Origin: a virus
Virus record (IMG/VR): IMGVR_UViG_3300037427_001697
Span: 1 to 54,489 of that record
Direction: 5' to 3' (one strand)
Length of the DNA: 54,489 nt
Below the pieces are notes generated by a model. It worked only from the letters and a program-made list of their open reading frames with translations, was not told where the DNA came from and searched no databases. This document shows positions 38,409 to 46,186 of this stretch, piece by piece. Position 1 is the first letter of the stretch. The number at the start of each line of letters is the position of its first letter. The position numbers and the translations under genes are program-made.

Positions 38409-38611
38409 ATGATATAGATAAATTACAAAAAGAAATAGAAGGATTAAAAAAGACAATCAAGGGCTTACAAAAAGACTTAGATGTATTATTTGAAATAAAT
38501 ACTGCTAAGTTAGAACGAGCAGTATGCGAAATGCAAGAATATCTTGGAGAAAATAGAGACTTTTATGTTATTAATAAGATAAATGCACCAACAAGGGTGG
38601 GTATGAAATAA
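38405..38611 (+). CDS. Small coiled-coil protein
   Basis: A 68-residue protein with a strong leucine/isoleucine heptad pattern in residues 3-35 (LQKEIEGLKKTIKGLQKDL), then a short globular end. It sits directly before the polymerase C-part and shares one base with it. It could join the two polymerase chains, which is speculation from position. Confidence 0.55.
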   Translation: MNDIDKLQKEIEGLKKTIKGLQKDLDVLFEINTAKLERAVCEMQEYLGENRDFYVINKINAPTRVGMK

Positions 38612-39501
38612 TGAAAGTAGTTTATGGACATACTGATTCTATTTATGTTCAAATAGATTCTGTTGAAAAAGCGCAGACGGCTATCAAGGAGATAGAAGAA
38701 AGCGTAAGAGAACACTTTCCAAATGTAATGGGATTAGATGAACACCCCGTAGTATTAGAGTTTGAAAAGTATTTTTCAGCATTAGGTGTCGGAACTGTTA
38801 GAAATAGAAATGCGGGTTTGGTGTCTTGGGAAGATGGAGAATGGCTTGATGAGCCTAAATTCAGCATGACCGGATTTACTGCCAAAAGAGTTAGTGAAAC
38901 TAAGTTGGCTAAAGAAGTTCAAACAGATGTATTGAAAATGTGGGTAAATCAAAAGTCACAAGCAGAAATAGTGCAATTTCTTTACTCTAAGTATGCCGAT
39001 GTTTTAGATGGAAAGTTAGGACTAACGCCTCTTATTAAAAGAAGTAGATTAAGAACTAATAGGCTCATGGTTAAATGTCCGGATTGTAATGCTAAATATC
39101 ATCTAAAAGAATGTTTAGAATTAGAGCATTCTGTATGTAGTAAATGCGCTACACATACAAAGAAATTCACAACTCTTGAAGGTAAAAAACCGACAATAGG
39201 TTCGGGTATCGCAGGAGTTATTTATGCTTGGAGTAAAGATACTGAATTTGATGATTCATATATCTTTATGAAAGTATTAAACAATAGTGAGTATTATATT
39301 CACCCTTTAACAAAGGAAAGAAAAGTAGTTGAGTATGTATCATGCACAACTGCGAAGGAGTTTGAGGGTTGTAATCCCGACCTCAAGCACTATGCCGAAC
39401 AAGTAGTAAAGAAGGCCGAGCCTATTTTTAGTGCGATGGCATGGGATTTAACATCAATAAGAACGGGAACAATACAAAGAAGTTTGGAGGAATGGTTTTG
39501 A
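38611..39501 (+). CDS. polB: Family B DNA polymerase, C-terminal part (motif C, thumb)
   Basis: A 296-residue part starting MKVVYGHTDSIYV. YGHTDS is polymerase motif C with the second catalytic Asp. Then follow KKY-like FEKYFSALG (KYF), GFTAKRVSETKL, a zinc-like insertion CPDCNAKYHLKECLE...CSKC (near residues 150-190), and a thumb with LTSIRTGTIQRSLEEWF. The C-terminus QRSLEEWF resembles a PIP box (QxxLxxWF), fitting binding to the viral PCNA. It would pair with the product of 35696-37351. Confidence 0.88.
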   Translation: MKVVYGHTDSIYVQIDSVEKAQTAIKEIEESVREHFPNVMGLDEHPVVLEFEKYFSALGVGTVRNRNAGLVSWEDGEWLDEPKFSMTGFTAKRVSETKLAKEVQTDVLKMWVNQKSQAEIVQFLYSKYADVLDGKLGLTPLIKRSRLRTNRLMVKCPDCNAKYHLKECLELEHSVCSKCATHTKKFTTLEGKKPTIGSGIAGVIYAWSKDTEFDDSYIFMKVLNNSEYYIHPLTKERKVVEYVSCTTAKEFEGCNPDLKHYAEQVVKKAEPIFSAMAWDLTSIRTGTIQRSLEEWF

Positions 39502-39704
39502 GAGAAGATGAAATATTATTAGAAAGAGAAAGATTAGAAGAGGTAAGAGACGGTTTATATTTAGATTATAAATCCGAAAAAGACGATTATGAACAGTTTA
39601 GAGATTATACTTTTGAAGAGTATTTAGTTTTTTTATACGACCATATGTGCGCTGAATTAAGAGCGTCATTTCAAGAAATTAAACAATTACAAATAGACAG
39701 GTGA
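39498..39704 (+). CDS. Small acidic hypothetical protein, TTG start
   Basis: A 68-residue acidic protein. TTG at 39498 has GGAGG seven bases upstream; ATG 39492 is only two bases from it, so TTG is preferred. Helical and Glu/Tyr-rich (LLERERLEEVRDGLYLDY). It overlaps the polymerase end. Unknown. Confidence 0.5.
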   Translation: MREDEILLERERLEEVRDGLYLDYKSEKDDYEQFRDYTFEEYLVFLYDHMCAELRASFQEIKQLQIDR

Positions 39705-39708
39705 TAAT

Positions 39709-40638
39709 ATGAATACAGATGAGAAATATAAAGCAAGAATAGCAAGCATGCAGGATTTTACATATAAATGGGAATGGGAAAATTTTGATGACCCATCTAA
39801 ACCAATATTGAAGATTAGTAAATCTTCTTTAGGTTCATTTAATTGGTGTCCTAAAAAGTATCAATTTAATTATATTGAGAGAAGGCCACAAGACCAAACC
39901 GAAGCCATGCGTAAAGGAACGGTATTACATAATCATCGTGAAGATTTCTTTAATGATTTTGATATTAAAAAAGCCGAGAATATGAATAATAGTGAAGTCT
40001 TAGAATATTGCACAAGTTTAATGCCCGTTGATGATTATTTTGACATTACATTAAATGTGGCGGCATTTGAAGCACAACGATTTATTGAAGCAAAATCTGA
40101 AGATAAACTACATGAGTTTCTTCCTATTGTTAATGAAGAAATGTTTGATACAGAAATAGTTATTCCAATTGGCCCATATAAAGGCGGAGCATGGAATAAT
40201 TATCAAGAATTTACTCTTAACAGACCATATACGGTTAGACTTCAAGGTATTATTGATAGAATATTTATAGAAAATGGTAATTTAATTCCTTTTGAATATA
40301 AAACAGGAGGTTGGAAAGATTACAAAACAACTTCTATGCGTCAAGAAATGGCGTTTTATCAACTAATGATAGAGAATTGTAGTGAAGAAGTTTTGGCTAA
40401 ACATGGTTTAAACAAAGATATGAAGGTCACTCATTGGGGTTGGTATTATCCTGCGGCTAATCATATTACAGTTGAAGAAGTAAAGAAAAGGTCTATGACT
40501 TCTGTTAAACTAAATATTGCTAAACTGATAAAAGCATATGAAATAAAAGAATTTACACCAACTTTCTTTTACAAGATGTGTGCTTCATGCTCTTATTTTG
40601 GTATTTGTCCTGCGGCTCAAGAAGACACATGGGGTTGA
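39709..40638 (+). CDS. Cas4/RecB-like PD-(D/E)xK exonuclease with iron-sulfur cysteines
   Basis: A 309-residue nuclease. SKSSLGSFNWCPKKYQF opens the domain with Cys47. LQGIIDRIF and IPFEYKTGG supply the Asp and Glu-x-Lys of the active site, followed by QEMAFYQLM (the QxxxY motif). Near the end CASCSYFGIC gives Cys291, Cys294 and Cys300. The one-plus-three cysteine layout is that of the 4Fe-4S cluster in Cas4, AddB and Dna2. It probably processes DNA ends in recombination or replication. No cas genes or CRISPR array are nearby. GTGATA precedes the ATG. Confidence 0.85.
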   Translation: MNTDEKYKARIASMQDFTYKWEWENFDDPSKPILKISKSSLGSFNWCPKKYQFNYIERRPQDQTEAMRKGTVLHNHREDFFNDFDIKKAENMNNSEVLEYCTSLMPVDDYFDITLNVAAFEAQRFIEAKSEDKLHEFLPIVNEEMFDTEIVIPIGPYKGGAWNNYQEFTLNRPYTVRLQGIIDRIFIENGNLIPFEYKTGGWKDYKTTSMRQEMAFYQLMIENCSEEVLAKHGLNKDMKVTHWGWYYPAANHITVEEVKKRSMTSVKLNIAKLIKAYEIKEFTPTFFYKMCASCSYFGICPAAQEDTWG

Positions 40639-40642
40639 TAAA

Positions 40643-40915
40643 ATGAATACTAATGTAATAGAATGTAAATTATGTAATGAAAAAATGATGGAATTTGAAA
40701 GTAATAATCCACAACCTCTTCTTGAGAATTTTGAAGATAGAGTATGTAGAGACTGTAATGATTATGTTACTGCAAGTAGAATATTACTTAGAGGATTAGA
40801 CCGTGAAGCCCATGAGGGAGTTTGTTCTATAATAGCATCAGTTATACAAATGGCTAATTCATTAAAACAAAGCAGACTACAAGCATATGAACAATTAAAG
40901 GAGAGGGAAGAATGA
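40643..40915 (+). CDS. Small zinc-finger helical protein
   Basis: A 90-residue protein with CKLC and CRDC near residues 8 and 35, a zinc site, then helices (LLRGLDREAHEGVCSIIASVI). It begins five bases after the Cas4-like gene (GTTGAT upstream) and overlaps the next by four. Unknown. Confidence 0.55.
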   Translation: MNTNVIECKLCNEKMMEFESNNPQPLLENFEDRVCRDCNDYVTASRILLRGLDREAHEGVCSIIASVIQMANSLKQSRLQAYEQLKEREE

Positions 40916-41283
40916 AAGAACTAATTAAGAAAAAAGTTTTATCTAAACAATGGTCTTTTGTTGAAGTTAGCGATTTAGCAACTTCTATTGGTTCTTTAGC
41001 CAATGATATTTACATAGAATTGTCTCTTCAAGAAAGATTTGAATTGATTAGAGATATTAGAATAAATGAAAATATGGTAGGAAGAACTTACGAAGATATG
41101 TTTAGAGATATTGGATTAATACAAATACAAGCAGATGTAGCGGAAGTAATTAAACAGATGCTTAATACTGCAACAGTTAATTTTGGAGGTAATAACAATG
41201 AAGTTTCCGAGAATGGTTTGGGCGGGGAGTCAAGTAAAAAACGCTCCGCAAATGAAAAGAAAAAAGATGACAACAAAGAATGA
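40912..41283 (+). CDS. Hypothetical helical protein with disordered basic tail
   Basis: A 123-residue protein starting MKELIKKKVLSKQWSF, helical to residue 90, then a Gly/Asn/Lys/Asp-rich tail (GGESSKKRSANEKKKDD). GGAGAGG lies upstream. The tail overlaps the primase gene by 86 bases, and the overlap may explain its composition. Unknown. Confidence 0.55.
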   Translation: MKELIKKKVLSKQWSFVEVSDLATSIGSLANDIYIELSLQERFELIRDIRINENMVGRTYEDMFRDIGLIQIQADVAEVIKQMLNTATVNFGGNNNEVSENGLGGESSKKRSANEKKKDDNKE

Positions 41284-42238
41284 ATACTTTGAGTTTGTTA
41301 AATCTCATAACAACCGAACTAATGTATATACTACCGTTTATGATTTTGAACATTTTACAGAAACTATGCCTGTTGAGGATAGTGTAATTATTGATAGAAT
41401 CTTTTTAGATTTTGATGCTCATGAAGATAATTTAGATATGGCTTGGAGAGATGTTAAGGTTGTAATGGAAATGGTTATTGAAAATAGTTATTTACATACT
41501 TTATTTTTTTCAGGTCGTGGATTTCATTTATTCTTATTTGGTAAGACAACAAAAAACATGAGAAATGTTCAAACCTTATTTAGAGAAATAAAACAATTGT
41601 TAGATTTAAAAGTCGGTAAGAAAAATTCATTAGATGAAAGAGTTGGACAGAAAACAAGATTGAGAAGAGTTCCCAATACTGTTAATATGTCCTCTTCCGA
41701 TGGTAAAGGAAATGCTCGGTATTGCATACCTTTAACAATTGATGACTTACGATTAGATATTGAAGAAATACTAACAATGGCTCTTGAGCCACGCCTTTTA
41801 CCGTTCAAAAAAAGCGGGAAAAAAGAGGTAGTTTTCCCCGAAGCACCCCCTATTGAGGCTATGGAAGGCTCGGTTTCTGTGCCTTCAACAGTTGGTAATT
41901 TGCCTATGTTGCCTTGTTTGCATAATGCCGTTATGGTAGAAAATCCTACGCATTTAGCAAGAGCATATTTGGTATCTTGGTATCGAGATTTATTATCGGG
42001 CTATACTGATTTAGTAAATCAAGCAGATAAAACGCAAGTGCATAAATTAGTAGTTGAAGAATTAGAAAGAGTATTTGCTGAATCCGATTCAGTATGGTTG
42101 GATTGGGATAAAAGTGAAACTATCAAACATTCTAAATTTACTGTATATAATAATTACAACACCCCTCATTGTGATAAACTGATTAGTGATGGGTTTTGTG
42201 TTGGGAAATGTTGGAGGTATTCAAATGCTAATAATTGA
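41198..42238 (+). CDS. Archaeo-eukaryotic primase, small- and large-subunit features in one chain
   Basis: A 346-residue primase. The catalytic part has FLDFDA (Asp-x-Asp metal site), FSGRGFHLFLFG (the conserved S-G-x-G-x-H motif) and RLRRVPNTVNMSSS near 160. The C-terminal half resembles the iron-sulfur part of PriL: LPCLHNAV, NPTHLARAYLVSWYRDLL, then HCDKLISDGFCVGKCW, four cysteines in all. A PriS-PriL-type fusion makes RNA/DNA primers without a separate large subunit. GGAGG precedes the ATG at 41198. It lies among replication nucleases. Confidence 0.85.
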   Translation: MKFPRMVWAGSQVKNAPQMKRKKMTTKNEYFEFVKSHNNRTNVYTTVYDFEHFTETMPVEDSVIIDRIFLDFDAHEDNLDMAWRDVKVVMEMVIENSYLHTLFFSGRGFHLFLFGKTTKNMRNVQTLFREIKQLLDLKVGKKNSLDERVGQKTRLRRVPNTVNMSSSDGKGNARYCIPLTIDDLRLDIEEILTMALEPRLLPFKKSGKKEVVFPEAPPIEAMEGSVSVPSTVGNLPMLPCLHNAVMVENPTHLARAYLVSWYRDLLSGYTDLVNQADKTQVHKLVVEELERVFAESDSVWLDWDKSETIKHSKFTVYNNYNTPHCDKLISDGFCVGKCWRYSNANN

Positions 42239-42914
42239 TTCAAGAGAAAAGTCCAAGTTAGCCGACTTAGTAATGAAAAAGGCAAAAGCCCTATTCATTC
42301 CACATGAGAAAAAATGGATTGAGATAGGCGACTATGTTTATGATGATGTTTGCTTTGAAGCAAAATCCACTATTGATTTCATCGGGTCTGTAATGTCAAA
42401 AAGGCTTTGGACTCAACTTGATAACATGGATAGACATTACCAAACCAATGTAGTAATCATCTATGGCTCGCTTAGTGAGGCCATACTAAATATAATTGAA
42501 CATTCCAGCAGTAAATTGCCCGTAGCCGCAAGAAGCGTGATGTTAAACAATAAGTTTCTTGGAGCATTAGGGAGAATAGTATTAGACACGGACATAAAAC
42601 CCTTTTGGGTAAAAACAGAAGAAGAAGCGGCATCAATAATAACAGCAGTAAGTAAAATGAAACCAAGAACAAGAGAAACAATAGCACCACAAGTATTTAA
42701 AAGATTAACAACAGATGATTTAAGATTAGATTTATTAACAAGTATTAAAGGAATATCAGTAAAAAAGGCAAAAGAACTAATAAAGCAATTCGGCTCTATT
42801 ATGGAAATTGGTGAATGTTCAGTTTTTGAACTGCAAGCAATTGAAGGTATTGGGGAAACCTTAGCCAAAAGAATAATCTCCACATTAAACTCGGAAGAGA
42901 AGGTGAAAATATGA
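42225..42914 (+). CDS. XPF/ERCC4-type structure-specific nuclease with helix-hairpin-helix
   Basis: A 229-residue protein. The nuclease domain has IIDSREKS, IEIGDYV and FEAKSTIDFIGS (the ERKxxxD motif, here EAKxxxD). The C-terminal (HhH)2 has LTSIKGISVKKAKELIKQFGS and LQAIEGIGETLAKRI (landmarks only). This is the short XPF layout without helicase, like crenarchaeal XPF, which works with PCNA on forks and flaps. TTGGAGG is upstream of the ATG at 42225. It overlaps the primase by 14 bases and the next gene by four. Confidence 0.88.
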   Translation: MLIIDSREKSKLADLVMKKAKALFIPHEKKWIEIGDYVYDDVCFEAKSTIDFIGSVMSKRLWTQLDNMDRHYQTNVVIIYGSLSEAILNIIEHSSSKLPVAARSVMLNNKFLGALGRIVLDTDIKPFWVKTEEEAASIITAVSKMKPRTRETIAPQVFKRLTTDDLRLDLLTSIKGISVKKAKELIKQFGSIMEIGECSVFELQAIEGIGETLAKRIISTLNSEEKVKI

Positions 42915-44374
42915 ATGAAGAATATAATGAAGAAGAATATATGGAAATGCTTGAAACTAATGCAGGTGTTTTCAGTGAAGCCCTACCGAGAGTCGTTAGA
43001 GACTTTCAAAAATCAGCAATTGAAGTATCACACTATAATGAGATACCTGCCGCAATAAGTTTCTTTACTATCTTAGGACAGATTTGTAAAGATTTTATTA
43101 CTATTCCTAACGGAAGAAACCATGAAGATACAAGAATACACTTTTGTTGGATTCAAACTTCAGGAACGGGTAAATCAACTCTATGGAATTTTGTTGGCCC
43201 TGTTGCTAATAGAGTATTTAAGAGAATAAATGCACAAAACGCACACCCACCATATTTAAATGAAAACAATATACCTATGAATAGAATCTTTGATACTTTT
43301 GGTATTACTGATTATACCGATTCTGTTCTAATTGGTGGTTTTACTAAAGAACAAGATGATGATGGAGAAAATGTATATGAAAGAAATCCGGGCGTTTTAG
43401 AAGGAAATGGTTTAGCCCATTGGGATGAATTTGAATACTCCGGTATCTTTAAACAAACTCAACATAAAGAAAATTCAATTGTTTATCTAAACACTTTAAT
43501 GAACTCATTATCGGGTAATTCTTGGATAATATCAAAAGCATTAACTTCTTTTGGTGGTATGGTTATGGAATGTTTTTGTGAGCGTTCAGTAATTGCTATG
43601 ACTTACCCTCCAAGTAATCTTAATCAAGTAATGGCTGAAAAAGGAGTATTACAAAGAATGCTTGTTTATTGTTGGGAAGTTCCCGAATTTATCCAACATA
43701 AAATGAGACTTGAGCAAATAGCAAAAGCAGGAACAATAGAAGAAGTAAATGCACCAATTGATAAATATGTTGAGGCTTTAATGACTATTTACAACATGAC
43801 TAAGAAAAGATGGGAAGATGCGAATAAGAACTCCCTTGAAACAATGACATTTACTCCGGACTTTAACCAAGTTTTAACATTAGAATATGAAACATTAAGA
43901 AAAATCATGCAAGATGCAAGAGAAGATGTTGCGGTTATTGCAGGAAACTTTACTACTCGTTTAATGAAAATATTGTATAAAATGTCTGTTCTTTGTAGCG
44001 TTGCTTCCGCACCATCTATTAACAATGAAGAAGATAGATTCAAAGTGACAGGACATAATGTGCGTCAAGCCGCAACTATTATCAAACAATGCTACATGAC
44101 ATTAGTTGATTGGCTTGAAAGAACCATGAGACAGAAGAAGCGAAGCATCGCAGAAAACAATTTAGAGCCGATTTTCGTCGAAATCTACGATAAGTTAAAT
44201 AAAGATGATGAGGGATTCGTGAATAAGACCAACCTCTTAACCGAAGTCAAGACCAAAGCAAAGAAGTCAAGGGCGCAGATTTACAGATATTATGAAGTTA
44301 TTAGACATAAGTTTGCAGAAAAGAAGGAAGGCAGAACAACATATATTAGAATGATAAAAGGTGATGATGAATGA
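42911..44374 (+). CDS. Putative replicative helicase-type ATPase with C-terminal winged helix
   Basis: A 487-residue P-loop protein. Walker A QTSGTGKST is near residue 82 and HWDEFEYSG near 175 could be Walker B. FGGMVMECFCERSVIAM follows as a sensor-like strand. The last 70 residues (NKTNLLTEVKTKAKKSRAQIYRYYE) look like a winged helix, as at the end of MCM. The layout recalls phage DUF3987-type or MCM-like helicases. No MCM or DnaB family motif is clear, so replicative helicase is an inference from size, ATPase and context next to primase. Confidence 0.6.
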   Translation: MNEEYNEEEYMEMLETNAGVFSEALPRVVRDFQKSAIEVSHYNEIPAAISFFTILGQICKDFITIPNGRNHEDTRIHFCWIQTSGTGKSTLWNFVGPVANRVFKRINAQNAHPPYLNENNIPMNRIFDTFGITDYTDSVLIGGFTKEQDDDGENVYERNPGVLEGNGLAHWDEFEYSGIFKQTQHKENSIVYLNTLMNSLSGNSWIISKALTSFGGMVMECFCERSVIAMTYPPSNLNQVMAEKGVLQRMLVYCWEVPEFIQHKMRLEQIAKAGTIEEVNAPIDKYVEALMTIYNMTKKRWEDANKNSLETMTFTPDFNQVLTLEYETLRKIMQDAREDVAVIAGNFTTRLMKILYKMSVLCSVASAPSINNEEDRFKVTGHNVRQAATIIKQCYMTLVDWLERTMRQKKRSIAENNLEPIFVEIYDKLNKDDEGFVNKTNLLTEVKTKAKKSRAQIYRYYEVIRHKFAEKKEGRTTYIRMIKGDDE

Positions 44375-44601
44375 AATGGGAAAATACATATTTAGTTTTT
44401 CAAGTAGAAAAAGGGCCAAAAGTAATAATTGACACATTAAATACTTATGGAGATGATGGTTGGGAATGTTGTTCTCAACTAATTGTGGCTAATAAACAGA
44501 TAGTTTGTTTCTTAAAAAGAAGAACTGACATAGATGAAAAACCTAAAGTAAATAAAGAAGAGGAAAAAATTAGCAAACTTTGGTCTAATGCTGGTGAATA
44601 A
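44371..44601 (+). CDS. DUF4177-like small protein
   Basis: A 76-residue protein with the DUF4177 pattern: KWENTYLVFQV, LNTYGDDGWECCSQL, CFLKRR. The domain occurs widely in bacteria, archaea and phages with no known role. It overlaps the helicase-type gene by four bases. Assignment from memory. Confidence 0.6.
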   Translation: MKWENTYLVFQVEKGPKVIIDTLNTYGDDGWECCSQLIVANKQIVCFLKRRTDIDEKPKVNKEEEKISKLWSNAGE

Positions 44602-44603
44602 GT

Positions 44604-45197
44604 ATGTCAGTATTGGCTATTGACTTAGAAACTAAAAATATGTCTTTTGACATAGGCGGTTTTGGTAATACCCATATGTTCCAAGTATCTACTGTTGCTA
44701 CTTGGGATGGTAAAACCGGAACAGTTTATGTTGATGAGAAAATGGATAGTTTTGCTAAATCCGGCCATATTATTAAATCGTTATCCGAACTAAAATACGA
44801 CTTAGATGAGCATTTACAAAAAGGCGGGGTTTTGTTAGGGCATAACATTAAGGCTTTTGATTTACCTATATTGAGAGATTCTATGGATATTTATTGCATT
44901 AATAAGTATTTAAAAGAAGAAAAATTTATAGATACAAGTCGCATCTTAATGAAAGAACATAAAGAAAGATTCCAACTTAAAAATTTAGTTAAATGCACCA
45001 TGAATGATGCAAAACTAATGGATAGTGCAGATGCACCTAAATTATGGAAAATGGGTCAATATGATGAAGTTGTTGAGTATTGCATGAAAGATACACAATT
45101 AGTCTATGACCTTTGGAAATATGGACAAGATAATGGAATAGTAAAAGCCTTTTCTATGGAAAAGGGAGAACATAAAGAATTGGAGGTTGATTGGTGA
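44604..45197 (+). CDS. DnaQ-like 3'-5' exonuclease (DEDD)
   Basis: A 197-residue nuclease. ExoI AIDLETK (Asp7, Glu9), ExoII LLGHNIKAFDLPIL, ExoIII YCMKDTQLVYDL with Tyr four residues before Asp, so the DEDDy subtype. It may proofread for the polymerase or degrade host DNA. The split polymerase has its own exonuclease domain, so this is an extra one. It overlaps a small membrane-protein gene by one base. Confidence 0.88.
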   Translation: MSVLAIDLETKNMSFDIGGFGNTHMFQVSTVATWDGKTGTVYVDEKMDSFAKSGHIIKSLSELKYDLDEHLQKGGVLLGHNIKAFDLPILRDSMDIYCINKYLKEEKFIDTSRILMKEHKERFQLKNLVKCTMNDAKLMDSADAPKLWKMGQYDEVVEYCMKDTQLVYDLWKYGQDNGIVKAFSMEKGEHKELEVDW

Positions 45198-45346
45198 TGA
45201 CTGGCTGGGAATGGTTTGGCTTGTTTGTTTTCGTCGTAATTCTTATGCTTCTTTTCTTTGCCGCTTTCGGTGGAACTAATATCACCGATGAAAGCGTCGA
45301 AGAATATATGAAGCGTTTGATGAGCGAAGATAACAAAAACAAGTGA
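45197..45346 (+). CDS. Very small membrane protein
   Basis: A 49-residue protein. Residues 3-24 are hydrophobic (WEWFGLFVFVVILMLLFFAAF), followed by an acidic-basic soluble tail. GATTGGTGATG overlaps the exonuclease stop. Single-span protein, function unknown. Confidence 0.55.
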   Translation: MTGWEWFGLFVFVVILMLLFFAAFGGTNITDESVEEYMKRLMSEDNKNK

Positions 45347-45350
45347 TTGT

Positions 45351-45494
45351 ATGAGTTTAAAACAAGAATGTCGCTACTGTGGCGAAAAAACAGTAGCGAG
45401 AAGGCTATTAGGTTTCTATGTAGGTTCTCCCGAACAAGTAAAATTGTGGGAATGCAGGGCTTGTAATGGAATATGGTCGGATAAAACTAAATGA
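45351..45494 (+). CDS. Very small zinc-ribbon protein, last gene of the rightward block
   Basis: A 47-residue protein with CRYCGEK and CRAC, a complete zinc ribbon, and Trp-rich ends. The ATG at 45351 follows GTGATTGT, a weak site. A strong terminator starts at its stop. Confidence 0.55.
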   Translation: MSLKQECRYCGEKTVARRLLGFYVGSPEQVKLWECRACNGIWSDKTK

Positions 45495-45527
45495 GGGGGG
45501 CTTCGGCCTCTCTCATTTTTTTTTGGT
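45493..45527 (+). terminator. Strong UUCG-loop terminator at the convergence point
   Basis: GAGGGGGGC, TTCG, GCCTCTCTC with two wobbles, then ATTTTTTTT and a second T-run. It marks the end of the rightward block, where the leftward tail block converges. Confidence 0.65.
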
Positions 45528-45555
45528 TTTTTAAAAATCACGATTTTTTGTTCGC

Positions 45556-45705
45556 TTATTTTGAATCTTGTTCGACTAAATCAAAATCATTTTCTTGAAC
45601 AAAAATAACTCCGACTTTTTCATTATCGCTTAATAATAATGACATAGTAAAATAGCCAAAAATAAAACTAAGGAAAAATGCGATTAAGTAATTCACCACT
45701 AACAT
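45556..45705 (-). CDS. Very small membrane protein, last gene of the leftward tail block
   Basis: A 49-residue frame with a hydrophobic N-terminal span (LIAFFLSFIFGYFTMSLLL, residues 7-25) and an acidic tail (ENDFDLVEQDSK). It overlaps the end of the methyltransferase-like gene by 38 bases in another frame. No good ribosome site is seen. The hydrophobic pattern supports a real protein. Confidence 0.5.
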   Translation of the reverse strand: MLVVNYLIAFFLSFIFGYFTMSLLLSDNEKVGVIFVQENDFDLVEQDSK

Positions 45706-46177
45706 TCCAAAAACCTATTTTATCACAATAAGAGTCATATTTATGTTTCATAGCGGCCATATAGCCATTATAAGACAATGGATTATCTCCTATCCAAGAA
45801 TCAAACCAACCAATATCCCAATGTGAACCTGCTGGGATATTCCAAGTTTCTATATCTTCTTTAATTAAAGTAAATCTACTATCCTTTGCACAATAAGGCC
45901 AAACCATATCTATTACATCTTGTGAATTTTCTATAATAGTAATTGAATTAAAACTATGATTATCAATTAATTCTTTATTTAGAAAACCTATTCCTAAACC
46001 CGCTACTAATATATCCCCCGTAGCATTATCCCAAAGCCATTTATGTGTATCATATTCCCATTGACTGTCTTTCATAATAGAATTACCAATGCTTAATTTA
46101 ACTAATGAACATTCCCCATTATCCACTTCTATTTTCCAATTGCCTTTTTCATCTTCGGGTATATTTATTCCTAACAT
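45668..46177 (-). CDS. Rossmann-fold methyltransferase-like protein
   Basis: A 169-residue protein. ILVAGLGIGFLNKEL resembles the SAM-binding glycine motif, ITIIENSQDVIDMV the following acidic strand, and LIKEDIETWN a third motif, with WDIGWFDSW in the active-site position. This is the core order of spermidine-synthase/SAM methyltransferases, in a compact form. It sits downstream of the fibre genes, where such proteins may modify virion or host components. Substrate unknown. Confidence 0.55.
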   Translation of the reverse strand: MLGINIPEDEKGNWKIEVDNGECSLVKLSIGNSIMKDSQWEYDTHKWLWDNATGDILVAGLGIGFLNKELIDNHSFNSITIIENSQDVIDMVWPYCAKDSRFTLIKEDIETWNIPAGSHWDIGWFDSWIGDNPLSYNGYMAAMKHKYDSYCDKIGFWNVSGELLNRIFP

Positions 46178-46186
46178 TTTATCGCC

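Noticed and set aside
35696-39501. Trans-splicing split intein in the polymerase
   Set aside because: The N-part ends ...KAKEMEI and the C-part begins MKVVYGH; there is no Cys or Ser at the break and no intein block or His-Asn end. Two separate chains are more likely.
39709-40638. Cas4 as evidence for a CRISPR system
   Set aside because: No repeat-spacer array and no cas1 or cas2 gene is visible. Cas4-like nucleases are common in viruses without CRISPR.
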